A DNA stretch of 64,000 bases from an uncultured Paracoccaceae bacterium (GCA_947489325.1 CANLDA010000012.1:1-64000), one strand, 5' to 3'; positions 16,667 to 25,695 are shown, numbered from the stretch's first letter. Made by a program: numbers and translations. The notes: generated from the sequence alone by a model not told the origin.

Positions 16667-17710
16667 ATGACCGCACCTTTGGGTACAACGCAGGCTGAAG
16701 CCAACGCTGATTTCACCATGAATCGCGATCTGTTAGTGATGTCCGAGGACCGCCCGGGCGAAGCTTGGGCGCAAATCGTTCGAAGCTTTTGGCCTGGTTG
16801 GAAAAAATGGTATCTTTCCAAGGGTGAAATGGCTGGCAGCGCGAATGAGGCAAAGCACGCAGTGCGTCGTTATATGCCTGAGATGGAGCGCATGATGGAG
16901 CGACTTGCAGAAGTCGCGCCAGAAGACGAGACCCTGCGCGAATTTCTGACCTTTTGGTGCCCCCCCCGGTATCTGACAAATTGCTCGCAAGTGGTTTCAT
17001 CCGATTCGTATGGGCCGTTTTTGATTCGCAATTACGACCTGGACCCCACCTTAAACGAGCTGACAGTTCTGCGGTCTGCTTGGCGGGGCAAAAAAGTGAT
17101 CGGCATGGTTGATGGCCTAAGTGGCATGTCCGATGGCATCAACGAACATGGTCTGGCTGTCTCTCTAAGCTTTGGCGGGCGTCTTGTGGTGGGTCGCGGA
17201 TTTGGTGTACCAATTATCATTCGCTACTTGCTGGAGGTCTGCACCGACGTTCAAGATGCTGTTGAAGTTCTGCGTCTTGTGCCTAGTCATATGTCCTACA
17301 ATCTGACGCTGACGGATCGTTCGGGAAAATCTGTAACCGCCTTTATTGCGCCCGACCGGCCCCCGATGTTTCGCAGCCAGAACTGGGCCACCAATCACCA
17401 GCTTGGCGTGGAACTCTCAGGGCATGGCCGTTTTTCTGCGACGCTGGAGCGCGCGGAAGTTTTGCAAAATACCATCTCTGGCGGGGTCGTTGACGCAGAA
17501 AGCCTGAAACGCATTTTTCTAAGCAAGCCCGTGTTCACAACGAACTATGGGCAAGGGTTTGGCACTGTTTTCACGAGCCTGTATCGACCTGATACCGCCA
17601 GCCTTGAATTGTTGTTCAGCAGCGGATCGGCCGGATGCTGGTCCGTTCACGATACTCCTCAATCTCTCATTCCAGTGCGATTTGACGAACAGGGATCGTA
17701 TGTACAATGA
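16667..17710 (+). CDS. C45-family (acyl-CoA:6-APA acyltransferase-like) hydrolase
   Basis: The 347-residue protein resembles the N-terminal-nucleophile C45 family, which includes penicillin acyltransferase and carcinine hydrolase. RYLTNCSQVV places the expected nucleophile at Cys106, followed by SYGPFLIRNYDL, MSDGINEHGLAVSLSFGG and ATNHQ, all family landmarks. Precursor cleavage before Cys106 would be expected. ATG 16667 is chosen because the 42-residue extension upstream crosses the operator array. The nitrilase gene follows 25 bases later, so both may act on amides in one route. Confidence 0.75.
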   Translation: MTAPLGTTQAEANADFTMNRDLLVMSEDRPGEAWAQIVRSFWPGWKKWYLSKGEMAGSANEAKHAVRRYMPEMERMMERLAEVAPEDETLREFLTFWCPPRYLTNCSQVVSSDSYGPFLIRNYDLDPTLNELTVLRSAWRGKKVIGMVDGLSGMSDGINEHGLAVSLSFGGRLVVGRGFGVPIIIRYLLEVCTDVQDAVEVLRLVPSHMSYNLTLTDRSGKSVTAFIAPDRPPMFRSQNWATNHQLGVELSGHGRFSATLERAEVLQNTISGGVVDAESLKRIFLSKPVFTTNYGQGFGTVFTSLYRPDTASLELLFSSGSAGCWSVHDTPQSLIPVRFDEQGSYVQ

Positions 17711-17735
17711 GCCGAAATAGCCAAAGGATAAACCC

Positions 17736-18602
17736 ATGACAAAATTTGCTGTTGGTGGAATTCAGATGCATCTGGCGATGCATGACAACATGCCAGAGAT
17801 GAAAAAACGCTTGGCTATCATGATGCACCTTTACCCGTGGGTAGAGATGGTTGTGTTTTCTGAGTTGTGCCATTCTGGTCCCAATCCTGAGTCCGCCCAA
17901 GAACGGGGTGGCAAGTTTGAAACCCAATGTCAGGAACTGGCACAAAAATATGGTGTCTGGTTGATTCCGGGGTCTTATTTTGAAAAAGGCGAAGAAGAGG
18001 GTGTTTTGTATAACACCACCCCGATTATCAACCCGCACGGTGAGATAATCACCCGTTACCGCAAGATGTTCCCGTTCACCCCGTATGAATCTCATACCAC
18101 ACCGGGCACTGAGGTCTGCGTGTTCGAAGTGCCGGGTGTTGGCAAATTTGGCATGTCGATCTGTTACGATATGTGGTTCCCAGAGTTGAACCGCCAGATG
18201 GTTTCCCAAGGTGCCGAAGTTATCCTTAACCCTGTTCTCGCCAGCTTTGTTGATCGTCCGGCGGATCTTGTGATTGCTCAGGCGTCGGCCGCGATGTTCC
18301 AATCATATGTCTTTTCAATCAATGGCTTGATGGCAGGTGGCAATGGATATTCCCGCGTGATTGACCCGGCTGGACAGCTATTACACAATGGCAGTGTCGG
18401 CGAAGAAATCATCCCCATTGAGGTTGATTTTGATCTTGTTCGTCGTCAACGTCGTCAGGGTATTCTGAACATGGGTCAACCTCTCAAGAGCTTTCGTGAC
18501 ACATCTATGCGGTTCCCGATCTATGGCGAAATGGGTCACCAGTCCGAGTATCTCACAGAGCTGGGCCCATTGGAAAAAGCCAAGCGTCCAGTGCGCGGAT
18601 AA
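17736..18602 (+). CDS. Nitrilase-superfamily amidohydrolase (N-carbamoylputrescine amidase-like)
   Basis: The 288-residue protein has the carbon-nitrogen hydrolase triad Glu43 (FSELCHSG), Lys110 (RYRKMFPF) and Cys143 (SICYDMWFPE). Members hydrolyse amides or N-carbamyl amines to ammonia, and the N-carbamoylputrescine or aliphatic-amidase branches are candidates. AAAGGATAAACCC precedes the ATG. It is likely cotranscribed with the C45 gene and ends at the hairpin at 18610. Confidence 0.85.
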   Translation: MTKFAVGGIQMHLAMHDNMPEMKKRLAIMMHLYPWVEMVVFSELCHSGPNPESAQERGGKFETQCQELAQKYGVWLIPGSYFEKGEEEGVLYNTTPIINPHGEIITRYRKMFPFTPYESHTTPGTEVCVFEVPGVGKFGMSICYDMWFPELNRQMVSQGAEVILNPVLASFVDRPADLVIAQASAAMFQSYVFSINGLMAGGNGYSRVIDPAGQLLHNGSVGEEIIPIEVDFDLVRRQRRQGILNMGQPLKSFRDTSMRFPIYGEMGHQSEYLTELGPLEKAKRPVRG

Positions 18603-18609
18603 GAAAAGC

Positions 18610-18646
18610 CCTGACCTCTTCAACATGGGATGAGGTCAGGGTTTGA
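18610..18646 (+). terminator. Terminator after the nitrilase gene
   Basis: CCCTGACCTC (18610-18619) pairs perfectly with GAGGTCAGGG (18633-18642) around a 13-base loop, followed by TTTG. Confidence 0.7.
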
Positions 18647-18850
18647 TCACTGCATGAATGATCAATGAGATACCCCCTTGATCAGAAATGTAAGAGTGAT
18701 GATCAGGCACATGATCCAAGGGATGCACCATGTCTCGGGGTGGGCATCCAGTTATGCACGGATTGCAAAACGCCTTTGACGAACCAACAGTTCTTCTTTC
18801 TTATAAATAAGCATATGTGGCCATATCGAAACATTCAGAGGGCTGAACCT

Positions 18851-18946
18851 ATGCACAAGGTCATCAAAGATATTATGGGGTTTGCGTTGTTGGTTGCGGC
18901 CACAGGGGCATTCTTTGCGTTGCACGCTTATATGATTGCGATGTAA
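18851..18946 (+). CDS. Possible 31-residue single-span membrane protein
   Basis: ATG 18851 with AGAGGG nine bases upstream opens a frame of 31 codons: a short basic start (MHKVIKD) and one hydrophobic helix (about 9-30). TTGACG (18776) and TATAAA (18802) lie upstream, though 20 bases apart, and a hairpin follows at 19057. The same frame extends back to 18665, but that part is low-complexity and unlike a protein. No family recognised. Confidence 0.35.
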   Translation: MHKVIKDIMGFALLVAATGAFFALHAYMIAM

Positions 18947-19056
18947 TTTTTTGTCGGTTTGGTATAATTTACACCCACACACAGCGAACTGATCCCGCGA
19001 TAGTTCACTGTTGGGGCGGTCGTAGACATATTCAAGCAAGGCCGTGATGTCCGATC

Positions 19057-19091
19057 ACAACGTATCAATCAGATGGATACGTTGTTTTGTC
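19057..19091. terminator. Hairpin downstream of the small ORF
   Basis: ACAACGTATC (19057-19066) pairs perfectly with GATACGTTGT (19076-19085) around a 9-base loop, followed by TTTGT. A terminator for the small gene is the simplest reading. Confidence 0.5.
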
Positions 19092-19187
19092 ATGCCGCAT
19101 AAAAACAGATGTTTTTAGATTAGCAGCATACAACCACGCATGTTTTTGTCATGGTTGTGAAAACGCTGACTGTCGAAAGAACTGGTG

Positions 19188-19946
19188 ATGACACGCCCCT
19201 TTATCTTGGTTGCTCCGAATGGCGCGCGGCGCGGCCATGCGGATCATGCGGCATTGCCCATCACACCAGAAGAGATCGTGGCCACTGCCGTCGCATGTCA
19301 CCTTGCGGGCGCGGATGGGCTGCATCTGCATGTGCGTGATGGTGAAGGGGCGCATTCGCTGGACGCAGGTCGATATCGCGAAACGCTGGCAGAGTTGGCC
19401 GTCGCGGTGCCAGAGTTGGAGGTGCAAATCACCACCGAAGCCGCTGGGATATTTGATGTCTGTGCACAGTTGGCATGTCTGAAAGAGGTTGCGCCACAAT
19501 GGGCGTCAATTTCTGTGCGCGAGATAGCCCGTGCGCCCGATTTGGCCGATGCTGTTTACGGCTGTTGTGCCGAGACGGGCACGCGCGTGCAACATATCCT
19601 GTATGATGCCGATGACGCCGCGCTGTTGGATCACTGGCAGGCGCAAGGCATTGTAGGGGCCGATCAGGTGGATCGCCTATTGGTATTGGGTCGCTATGCC
19701 ACTGGGCAAGTGTCACATCCCTCAGATCTTGATCCTTTCCTGACCAATGGGTGCCCTAAAAATCGGTGGATGGTGTGTGCCTTTGGCCCGCATGAACATG
19801 CTTGTCTCGCACATGCGGTACAATCGGGTGGTGATGTGCGTGTGGGGTTTGAAAATAGCCTGACGGATGAAACCGGCGCGCCTTGGCCCGACAATGCAGC
19901 CTCTGTTGCCGCTCTAATAGATCGCCTGAAAGGAAACCCAGAATGA
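19188..19946 (+). CDS. BKACE / 3-keto-5-aminohexanoate cleavage family protein (DUF849)
   Basis: The 252-residue TIM-barrel protein has the zinc histidines in GLHLHVRD (His46 and His48, the same numbers as in Kce) and the later VRVGFEN segment that supplies the third ligand. BKACE enzymes condense a beta-keto acid with acetyl-CoA, giving acetoacetate and a new CoA ester; known substrates include 3-keto-5-aminohexanoate and dehydrocarnitine. It is shorter than Kce. GTG 19185 and ATG 19188 are adjacent. The stop overlaps the start of the aminotransferase gene (ATGA), so the two act together. Confidence 0.85.
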   Translation: MTRPFILVAPNGARRGHADHAALPITPEEIVATAVACHLAGADGLHLHVRDGEGAHSLDAGRYRETLAELAVAVPELEVQITTEAAGIFDVCAQLACLKEVAPQWASISVREIARAPDLADAVYGCCAETGTRVQHILYDADDAALLDHWQAQGIVGADQVDRLLVLGRYATGQVSHPSDLDPFLTNGCPKNRWMVCAFGPHEHACLAHAVQSGGDVRVGFENSLTDETGAPWPDNAASVAALIDRLKGNPE

Positions 19947-21265
19947 CACATGTTTTCCCGCGCCACACCAAGGCGCAACTGCCTGTGGCTGCCAAGGGCG
20001 ATGGGGTCTATTTGATCGACGCAGATGGCAATCGATATCTGGATTGCGGGGATGCGGCTGTATCCTGTCTGGGCCATTCCAACGCGGCAGTGATTAAGGC
20101 GATTCAGGATCAGGTGGCGCAAATTGCCTTTGCGCATTCCGGGTTCATGACTTCAGAGCCCGCCGAGGCGTTGGCCGACCTTTTGATCAAACATGCGCCC
20201 GGTGATCTGGATCGCGTGTATTTCGTTTCAGGTGGATCTGAGGCCACCGAAAGCGCGATCAAACTGGCGCGACAATATTTCCTTGAGATCGGCCAGCCAC
20301 AGCGCCGCCGGGTGATTGCACGCAAGCAGAGCTATCACGGCAATACACTGGGCGCGCTGTCTGCAGGCGGGAATGAATGGCGGCGTACGCAATTTGCGCC
20401 GATCTTGATCGAGATGAGCCACATCGTGCCGTGCTATGAATACGTGGATCGCGCCGAGGGTGAGAGCAGTTTTGAGTATGGACAGCGTGCCGCCAACGCG
20501 CTGGAAGCGGAAATTTTGCGCCAAGGCCCGGAAACGGTAATGGCCTTTATGGCGGAACCCGTGGTGGGGGCGACTTTGGGTGCTGTGACGGCAGTTGAAG
20601 GATATTTCAAACGCATCCGTGAAATTTGCGATCAGTACGGGGTGCTTTTGATTCTGGATGAGGTGATGTGCGGTATGGGACGCACCGGGCATCTTTTTGC
20701 TTGTGACCACGATGGGGTGTCCCCGGATATCCTGTGTATCGCCAAAGGGTTGGGGGCCGGATATCAGCCTATTGGCGCCATGCTGTGCAGCGCCCAAATT
20801 TATAAGGCGATTGAGGCAGGGTCAGGTTTTTTCCAACATGGTCACACCTATTTGGGTCATCCCGTGGCCACGGCCGCAGCCTTGGCAGTGGTGCAAGAAC
20901 TGACCGATCGCGACCTTGTGAAACGCGCGGGCGTGATGGGTGAGAAACTGCAATCTGCGCTTGAGGCGCGTTTTGGCCAACACCCACATGTTGGAGATAT
21001 CCGCGGGCGCGGATTGTTTCGCGGTATAGAGTTGGTAGCGGACAGGGACAGCAAAAGACCGTTTGATCCCAGCCTTGGCTGTGCTGGCAAGATCAAGAAG
21101 GCCGCTTTTGAGGAAGGTTTGATTTGCTATCCAATGTCCGGCACTCGAGATGGCAAATATGGGGACCACATCTTGCTGGCCCCTCCGTTTATCGTGACAG
21201 AGGACCACATCGACGAACTGGTTGGCAAACTTGAGGCGGCAGTGAAGAAGGTGATTGCCGGGTAA
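19943..21265 (+). CDS. Class III (PLP-dependent) aminotransferase
   Basis: The 440-residue fold-type I enzyme has GNRYLDCGDAAVSCLGHSN near the start, VSGGSEATESAIKLARQY, LILDEVMCGMGRTG, and the PLP lysine in CIAKGLGAGYQPIGA. Members transfer amino groups from omega-amino acids, polyamines or beta-amino acids to pyruvate or 2-oxoglutarate. ATG 19943 has AAAGGAAA upstream and overlaps the BKACE stop. Pairing with BKACE suggests it makes or removes the amino group of a beta-keto acid. Confidence 0.9.
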   Translation: MTHVFPRHTKAQLPVAAKGDGVYLIDADGNRYLDCGDAAVSCLGHSNAAVIKAIQDQVAQIAFAHSGFMTSEPAEALADLLIKHAPGDLDRVYFVSGGSEATESAIKLARQYFLEIGQPQRRRVIARKQSYHGNTLGALSAGGNEWRRTQFAPILIEMSHIVPCYEYVDRAEGESSFEYGQRAANALEAEILRQGPETVMAFMAEPVVGATLGAVTAVEGYFKRIREICDQYGVLLILDEVMCGMGRTGHLFACDHDGVSPDILCIAKGLGAGYQPIGAMLCSAQIYKAIEAGSGFFQHGHTYLGHPVATAAALAVVQELTDRDLVKRAGVMGEKLQSALEARFGQHPHVGDIRGRGLFRGIELVADRDSKRPFDPSLGCAGKIKKAAFEEGLICYPMSGTRDGKYGDHILLAPPFIVTEDHIDELVGKLEAAVKKVIAG

Positions 21266-21284
21266 TATTCAGTGAGGAATACAA

Positions 21285-21318
21285 ATGTGGGCAAGCGCGA
21301 TAATGCACTTGCCCACAT
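21285..21318. terminator. Hairpin between convergent aminotransferase and importer 2 genes
   Basis: ATGTGGGCAAG (21285-21295) pairs perfectly with CTTGCCCACAT (21308-21318) around a 12-base loop. There is no T run, so it may rely on other factors. The position between converging operons fits a shared terminator. Confidence 0.6.
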
Positions 21319-21351
21319 CTACACAACAATACGTTGTGATGTTTTGTTCTC

Positions 21352-22140
21352 TTAGTCTGTGCGCCTGCGTGACAACAACATCGCTGCAACCAATCCGAGG
21401 GCAGCAATCAGGATGATGATGGTCGCCAAGGCGTTGATGTCGGGCGATACCGCGATCTTGATCTTCGAGAAGATCAGCATTGGCAGCGTTGTTGATCCAG
21501 GTCCGGCAGTAAAGCTGGCGATAACCAGGTCATCAAACGACAGGATAAACGCCAAGAGCCAACCTGATACGATCGCCGGGAAAATCACAGGCAATGTCAC
21601 CAGAAGAAAGGTGGTGACAGGGCCCGCACCCAGATCGCGCGAGGCTTCTTCAAGGCTTTGGTCCATGGTGGCCATTCGCGGTTGCACCACCACCAGTACA
21701 AAAGCCGAACAAAAGGTGATGTGCGCGATGGTGATCGTCATCATGCCGCGCCCGGCAGGCCAGCCAAATAGTTGTTCGGCCGAGATGAACAACAGCAAAA
21801 GCGAGATACCGGTGATCACCTCTGGCATAACCAGAGGGGCCGACATCATGCCCGCAAACAATGTGCGCCCACGGAATTTGCCGAACCGTACCATTCCGAT
21901 TGCAGCCAACACACCAAGGATCGTCGCGCCTGTTGCGCTCATCACGCCGATCTGAAGACTGACCCAAGCGGCACTCAGGATTTGTTCATCCCGGAACAGC
22001 TCGCCATACCAATGGGTGGAAAACCCGCCCCAGACACTGCCGCGGCGCGACGCGTTGAAACTATAGGCGATCAACACAAAGATCGGGGCATAGAGGAAGG
22101 CAAAGCCAGCCCAGAGAGAGAATTTAAGGAATCGTGGCAT
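21352..22140 (-). CDS. Polyamine-type ABC importer 2, permease (PotI-like)
   Basis: The 262-residue membrane protein has about six spans and the EAA loop EEASRDLGAGPVTTFLLVTLPVI, followed by the PotI-type LSFDDLVIASFTAGPG segment. It is the last gene of the minus-strand operon that runs from 29285 down. The PotH-like gene lies 4 bases upstream. Confidence 0.9.
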   Translation of the reverse strand: MPRFLKFSLWAGFAFLYAPIFVLIAYSFNASRRGSVWGGFSTHWYGELFRDEQILSAAWVSLQIGVMSATGATILGVLAAIGMVRFGKFRGRTLFAGMMSAPLVMPEVITGISLLLLFISAEQLFGWPAGRGMMTITIAHITFCSAFVLVVVQPRMATMDQSLEEASRDLGAGPVTTFLLVTLPVIFPAIVSGWLLAFILSFDDLVIASFTAGPGSTTLPMLIFSKIKIAVSPDINALATIIILIAALGLVAAMLLSRRRTD

Positions 22141-22144
22141 TGTC

Positions 22145-23050
22145 TTAACCCTCTTGCTTGGCTTGTTGGTTCTGGAAGATGATGATCGGAATGATCAACA
22201 CTGCCAGCATGATAATCGCCACCGCACTTGCCACCGGCCAATCACGGTTGTTGAAGAATTCAGTCCACAGAACACGTCCGATCATCAGGGTGCTTTCCCC
22301 GCTGAGAAGTGTTGGGATAACGAATTCACCGATCACCGGAATAAAGACCAACATCGATCCGGAAATGATGCCCGCAAGCGACAAAGGAAGAGTGATGTCA
22401 AAGAAACTGCGGATGGGTGACGACCCAAGATCGCGAGACGCCTCAAGCAGTGTCAGATCTTGTTTTTCCAACGTTGCATAAAGCGGCAGCACCATGAAGG
22501 GCAGATAGGCATAAACAACGCCAACATAGGTGGCAAACGTTGTCTGCAACAAAAGCAGAGGTTCATCAATCACCCCGACCCACAACAGGATATTGTTCAG
22601 CACCCCGTCCTGACGCAGGATACCAATCCAAGCGTAAACGCGGATCAGAAGGCTGGTCCAGAAAGGTAGCATCAATGCGAGCAGCAATAGCGGTTGCTGG
22701 GCTTTTGGCGAGCGCGCAATGGCCAATGCAAAAGGATAGCCGATCAACAGGCAAATCACGGTCGAAATTGAGGCCACTTTGAATGACCCAAGATAGGCTT
22801 TGAAATAAAGGCTATCTTCGATCAGATACTGGTAATTGAACAATCGGAATACCGCGTTCAGGATACCTTCGTCAGCATCATATTCAAATAAGGCCGCAAA
22901 GGGTGGGCTTGCAATGATGGATTCAGAAAAGCTGATCTTCAGGACAAAGCCAAAAGGCAGCAGAAAGAACAGGAACATCCACAGATAGGGAGGCAGCAAG
23001 ACAAAGGTCTTACCCATCCTGGCTTGTATTTGTCGATACAGATTTGACAT
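22145..23050 (-). CDS. Polyamine-type ABC importer 2, permease (PotH-like)
   Basis: The 301-residue permease has a cytoplasmic start and a first span near 20-40. The EAA loop reads LEASRDLGSSPIRSFFDITLPL, with SGSMLVFIPVIGEFVIPTLLSG after it, which is typical of PotH/PotB. It pairs with the PotI-like permease to form the channel. The ATG at 23050 follows the ATPase gene by 12 bases. Confidence 0.9.
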   Translation of the reverse strand: MSNLYRQIQARMGKTFVLLPPYLWMFLFFLLPFGFVLKISFSESIIASPPFAALFEYDADEGILNAVFRLFNYQYLIEDSLYFKAYLGSFKVASISTVICLLIGYPFALAIARSPKAQQPLLLLALMLPFWTSLLIRVYAWIGILRQDGVLNNILLWVGVIDEPLLLLQTTFATYVGVVYAYLPFMVLPLYATLEKQDLTLLEASRDLGSSPIRSFFDITLPLSLAGIISGSMLVFIPVIGEFVIPTLLSGESTLMIGRVLWTEFFNNRDWPVASAVAIIMLAVLIIPIIIFQNQQAKQEG

Positions 23051-23062
23051 CTCATGTCCTCC

Positions 23063-24175
23063 TTATGCCGAGAACAGATGTGAAGCGCGCGCAGGCCAAG
23101 CGACTTTGACCTTGTCGCCCGCAGCAATCGAAACCTTGGTCGACATATGGTGGTTTTGTTCTGCGATACGTACGATCACACCGCCACCCAGATCCACGGA
23201 ATAATTGGTCTGCTCACCCATATAGCTAACAAATGCGACGGTGCCGTCGACAATGTTTTGCGTTGTTGGCTTGGCATCTGAATCCGCAGCAAAGATTTCC
23301 AACTTTTCAGGACGTGTCGTCAACATCACCTCATCGCCGGTGTTGTGTTCAAACCCGGTGTGGATTTTCAGGGAAACTTCTTCGGAGAGGCGTACAACGG
23401 TTATGTCGCCCTCTTGACCCTGCACAACCCCTTTGAATTTGTTCAAAGAGCCAACAAAATCGGCGATGAACATGCTGTTGGGGTTTTCATAGAGTTCGCG
23501 GGGGGGGCCAACCTGTACAATTTGGCCCATATCCATGATGCCGATCCGGTCGGCCATGGTCATGGCTTCTTCTTGGTCGTGGGTCACGACAATAAAGGTC
23601 AGGCCCAGATCACGTTGAATTTTCAAGAGTTCCTGTTGGGTCTCTTCGCGCAGCTTTTTGTCAAGCGCACCCAGAGGCTCATCCAGCATCAACACTTTGG
23701 GGCGTTTCACGATACAGCGGGCGAGCGCCACACGCTGTCGCTGACCACCAGACAATTGGCTGGGTTTGCGGCTGGCAAATGGGGTCAGTTTGACCAATTC
23801 CAAAATCTCGTCGACGCGTTGTTTGGTTTCAGCTTTTGAAACACCATCGCGACGAAGACCGTACCCGATGTTCTTTTCAACGGTCATATGCGGGAACAGA
23901 GCATATGATTGGAACATCATGTTCACAGGCAGTCTTTCCGGGGGTTTGCCCGAAATGTCGTCACCATCGATGATCACGCGCCCCTCGGTTGGGTCATCAA
24001 ATCCTGCCAACATGCGCAGCAAAGTTGATTTGCCGCTACCTGATCCGCCCAAAAGGCAAAATACTTCGCCCTGATGAATATTAAGCGAGATATTGTTGAC
24101 CGCGGTGACTTCGCCAAATTTCTTGACGATGTTTTCGATGCGAATGAAGTCTGATTGAGTGCCGCTGTTCATCAT
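23063..24175 (-). CDS. Polyamine-type ABC importer 2, ATP-binding protein (PotG-like)
   Basis: The 370-residue ATPase has Walker A GGSGSGKST, Q-loop MMFQSYALFPHMTVEKN, signature LSGGQRQR, Walker B VLMLDEP and a TOBE domain. ATG 24175 and ATG 24172 are adjacent; AGGGAAACC precedes them. A stable hairpin lies between this gene and the binding-protein gene upstream (24193-24226), so expression may be lower than that of the binding protein. Confidence 0.9.
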   Translation of the reverse strand: MMNSGTQSDFIRIENIVKKFGEVTAVNNISLNIHQGEVFCLLGGSGSGKSTLLRMLAGFDDPTEGRVIIDGDDISGKPPERLPVNMMFQSYALFPHMTVEKNIGYGLRRDGVSKAETKQRVDEILELVKLTPFASRKPSQLSGGQRQRVALARCIVKRPKVLMLDEPLGALDKKLREETQQELLKIQRDLGLTFIVVTHDQEEAMTMADRIGIMDMGQIVQVGPPRELYENPNSMFIADFVGSLNKFKGVVQGQEGDITVVRLSEEVSLKIHTGFEHNTGDEVMLTTRPEKLEIFAADSDAKPTTQNIVDGTVAFVSYMGEQTNYSVDLGGGVIVRIAEQNHHMSTKVSIAAGDKVKVAWPARASHLFSA

Positions 24176-24192
24176 GGTTTCCCTAAAATAAG

Positions 24193-24226
24193 AACGGCAC
24201 GGGATCAATTAATCACCCGTGCCGTT
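24193..24226 (-). promoter_or_regulatory. Intercistronic hairpin between potF-like and potG-like genes
   Basis: AACGGCACGGG pairs perfectly with CCCGTGCCGTT (24193-24203 with 24216-24226) around a 12-base loop. On the minus strand it is followed by TCTTATTTT. It may be a partial terminator or an mRNA stability element that lets the binding protein be made in excess, as is common in ABC importer operons. Confidence 0.6.
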
Positions 24227-24234
24227 TATTGGTT

Positions 24235-25314
24235 TTATTGGCCTGTTTTGATACGGGTCCAAGTCCGGGTGCGCAGGCGTTGTGCTTTGTTGCCTAGGGC
24301 TACCTCAGGATACAGACGCTCCATCACTTCAGGAGTAGGGTAAATGTTTGGATCGCCCGTGATTTCAGGATCAACCAGATCATCCGCGGCTGCGTTCGCA
24401 TTCGCATAGTAGATAAAGTTGGTCGCTTCAGCAGCAACTTCTGGACGCAGCATATAGTTGATGAACTTGGTTGCGGCGTCTTTGTTATCTGCATCAGCCA
24501 GAGTGATCATCGAGTCAACCCACACAAGGCTGCCTTGTTTTGGGATCGAATAATAGACTTCGACGCCATTGCCCGCTTCAGAAGCAGCATATGCAGCAAT
24601 GCCAGCATCGCCGGAATACATCAACGACACGCAGGTTTCGCCAGTGGCCAAATCGTCGATTGGCTTGATGCTGTCAAAATAGCGGATGTGCGGGCGGATC
24701 GCCGTCAACACATCTGCGGCTTTTTGCATGACGGCCTTGTCGGCTGTTTGTGGATCTTCACCCAAATAGTTCAGGATCAGGCCCAGAACCTCGTTTGGAG
24801 AGTCGATCATGCCAATTCCGCACTGTGCCAGCTTTTCAGCATTTGCCGGATCAAAGAGGGATGCCAGATCGGACATGTCCGCACCAGGCAGCACGGCTTC
24901 GACTTTTGCCGGGTTATATCCCAAACCAATTGTGCCCCACATATAAGGTACGAGGTGTTTTGCACCGGGGTCAAACCCCTGAATACGCGCGACAACGTCT
25001 GAGTTCAGATTGCCATGATTGGAAAGTGCGGCGGTATCCAAAGGTGAAATAAGGCCTGCTGTGATAAAGCGCTGTGCAGTTGGACCTGCGGCAAACACAA
25101 CGTCAAAACCAGAGCCACCCGCAAGAATACGAGTTTCCAGAGTTTCGATGGAATCATATGTGTCATAGATGACATCAATGCCAGTTTCGGCTTCAAAATT
25201 GGAGATGGTTTCAGGGCCAATATATTCTGCCCAGTTAAAAACCTTCAGTTCCTCTGCCACAGCGGGAACAGCCATTGCTGTTGCCAATGCGGCGCTTGTC
25301 AGTAGTTTCTTCAT
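24235..25314 (-). CDS. Periplasmic polyamine-type substrate-binding protein 2 (PotF-like)
   Basis: The 359-residue protein has a signal peptide (MKKLLTSAALATAMAVPAVA) and then LKVFNWAEYIGPETISNFE, very like PotF. Compared with E. coli PotF, the acidic pocket residues in DSPNE, YSGDA and WVDS appear kept, while the pocket aromatics change (Trp to Tyr and Phe to Trp) and the NWSD motif is NWAE. A cationic amine ligand is likely, perhaps not putrescine itself. A cupin gene lies just upstream. Confidence 0.9.
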   Translation of the reverse strand: MKKLLTSAALATAMAVPAVAEELKVFNWAEYIGPETISNFEAETGIDVIYDTYDSIETLETRILAGGSGFDVVFAAGPTAQRFITAGLISPLDTAALSNHGNLNSDVVARIQGFDPGAKHLVPYMWGTIGLGYNPAKVEAVLPGADMSDLASLFDPANAEKLAQCGIGMIDSPNEVLGLILNYLGEDPQTADKAVMQKAADVLTAIRPHIRYFDSIKPIDDLATGETCVSLMYSGDAGIAAYAASEAGNGVEVYYSIPKQGSLVWVDSMITLADADNKDAATKFINYMLRPEVAAEATNFIYYANANAAADDLVDPEITGDPNIYPTPEVMERLYPEVALGNKAQRLRTRTWTRIKTGQ

Positions 25315-25335
25315 GATTTTCCTCCCAGAGCGGCG

Positions 25336-25695
25336 TTATTCAGACGCCATTACATAGATTTTCTTAAAGCCATCGGTGACGTGAAACTCGCCACACCAAC
25401 CTTTTTTGATGACATAGCTTTCGCCTGCGTCAAAGCTTTGGCTGTTGCCTTGATTGTCGATCAATGTCGCAGTGCCCGTCAAGACATGGCAAAACTCGTC
25501 TTCTGGATATCCGTCATCGGCGAACACTTCGGCGTATGCCGTGGTTTCCCAGATGCCGGCCACAATTGCTTCACCATTGTCGCCCAAATAGCTGATGCCC
25601 TTTTCGACGGCTTCGCCGCTGATGACAGTCGCAGGGTCAACAAAAGTGACGGGTTCAAGCGTCGCGTCAGAGTTCACTTTTGCAAGTTTGGTCAA
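25336..25695 (-). CDS. Small cupin-domain protein, second copy (DUF861-like)
   Basis: The single cupin barrel has PEDEFCHVLTGTATLIDNQG and FDAGESYVIKKGWCGEFHV. It belongs to the same family as the protein at 10288-10653. A frame start at ATG 25731 (131 residues) has no ribosome site. TTG 25695, with AAAGGAAG just upstream, gives 119 residues, close to the first copy. It sits between the PotF-like and glutamine-synthetase-like genes in one operon. Function unknown. Confidence 0.75.
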   Translation of the reverse strand: MTKLAKVNSDATLEPVTFVDPATVISGEAVEKGISYLGDNGEAIVAGIWETTAYAEVFADDGYPEDEFCHVLTGTATLIDNQGNSQSFDAGESYVIKKGWCGEFHVTDGFKKIYVMASE

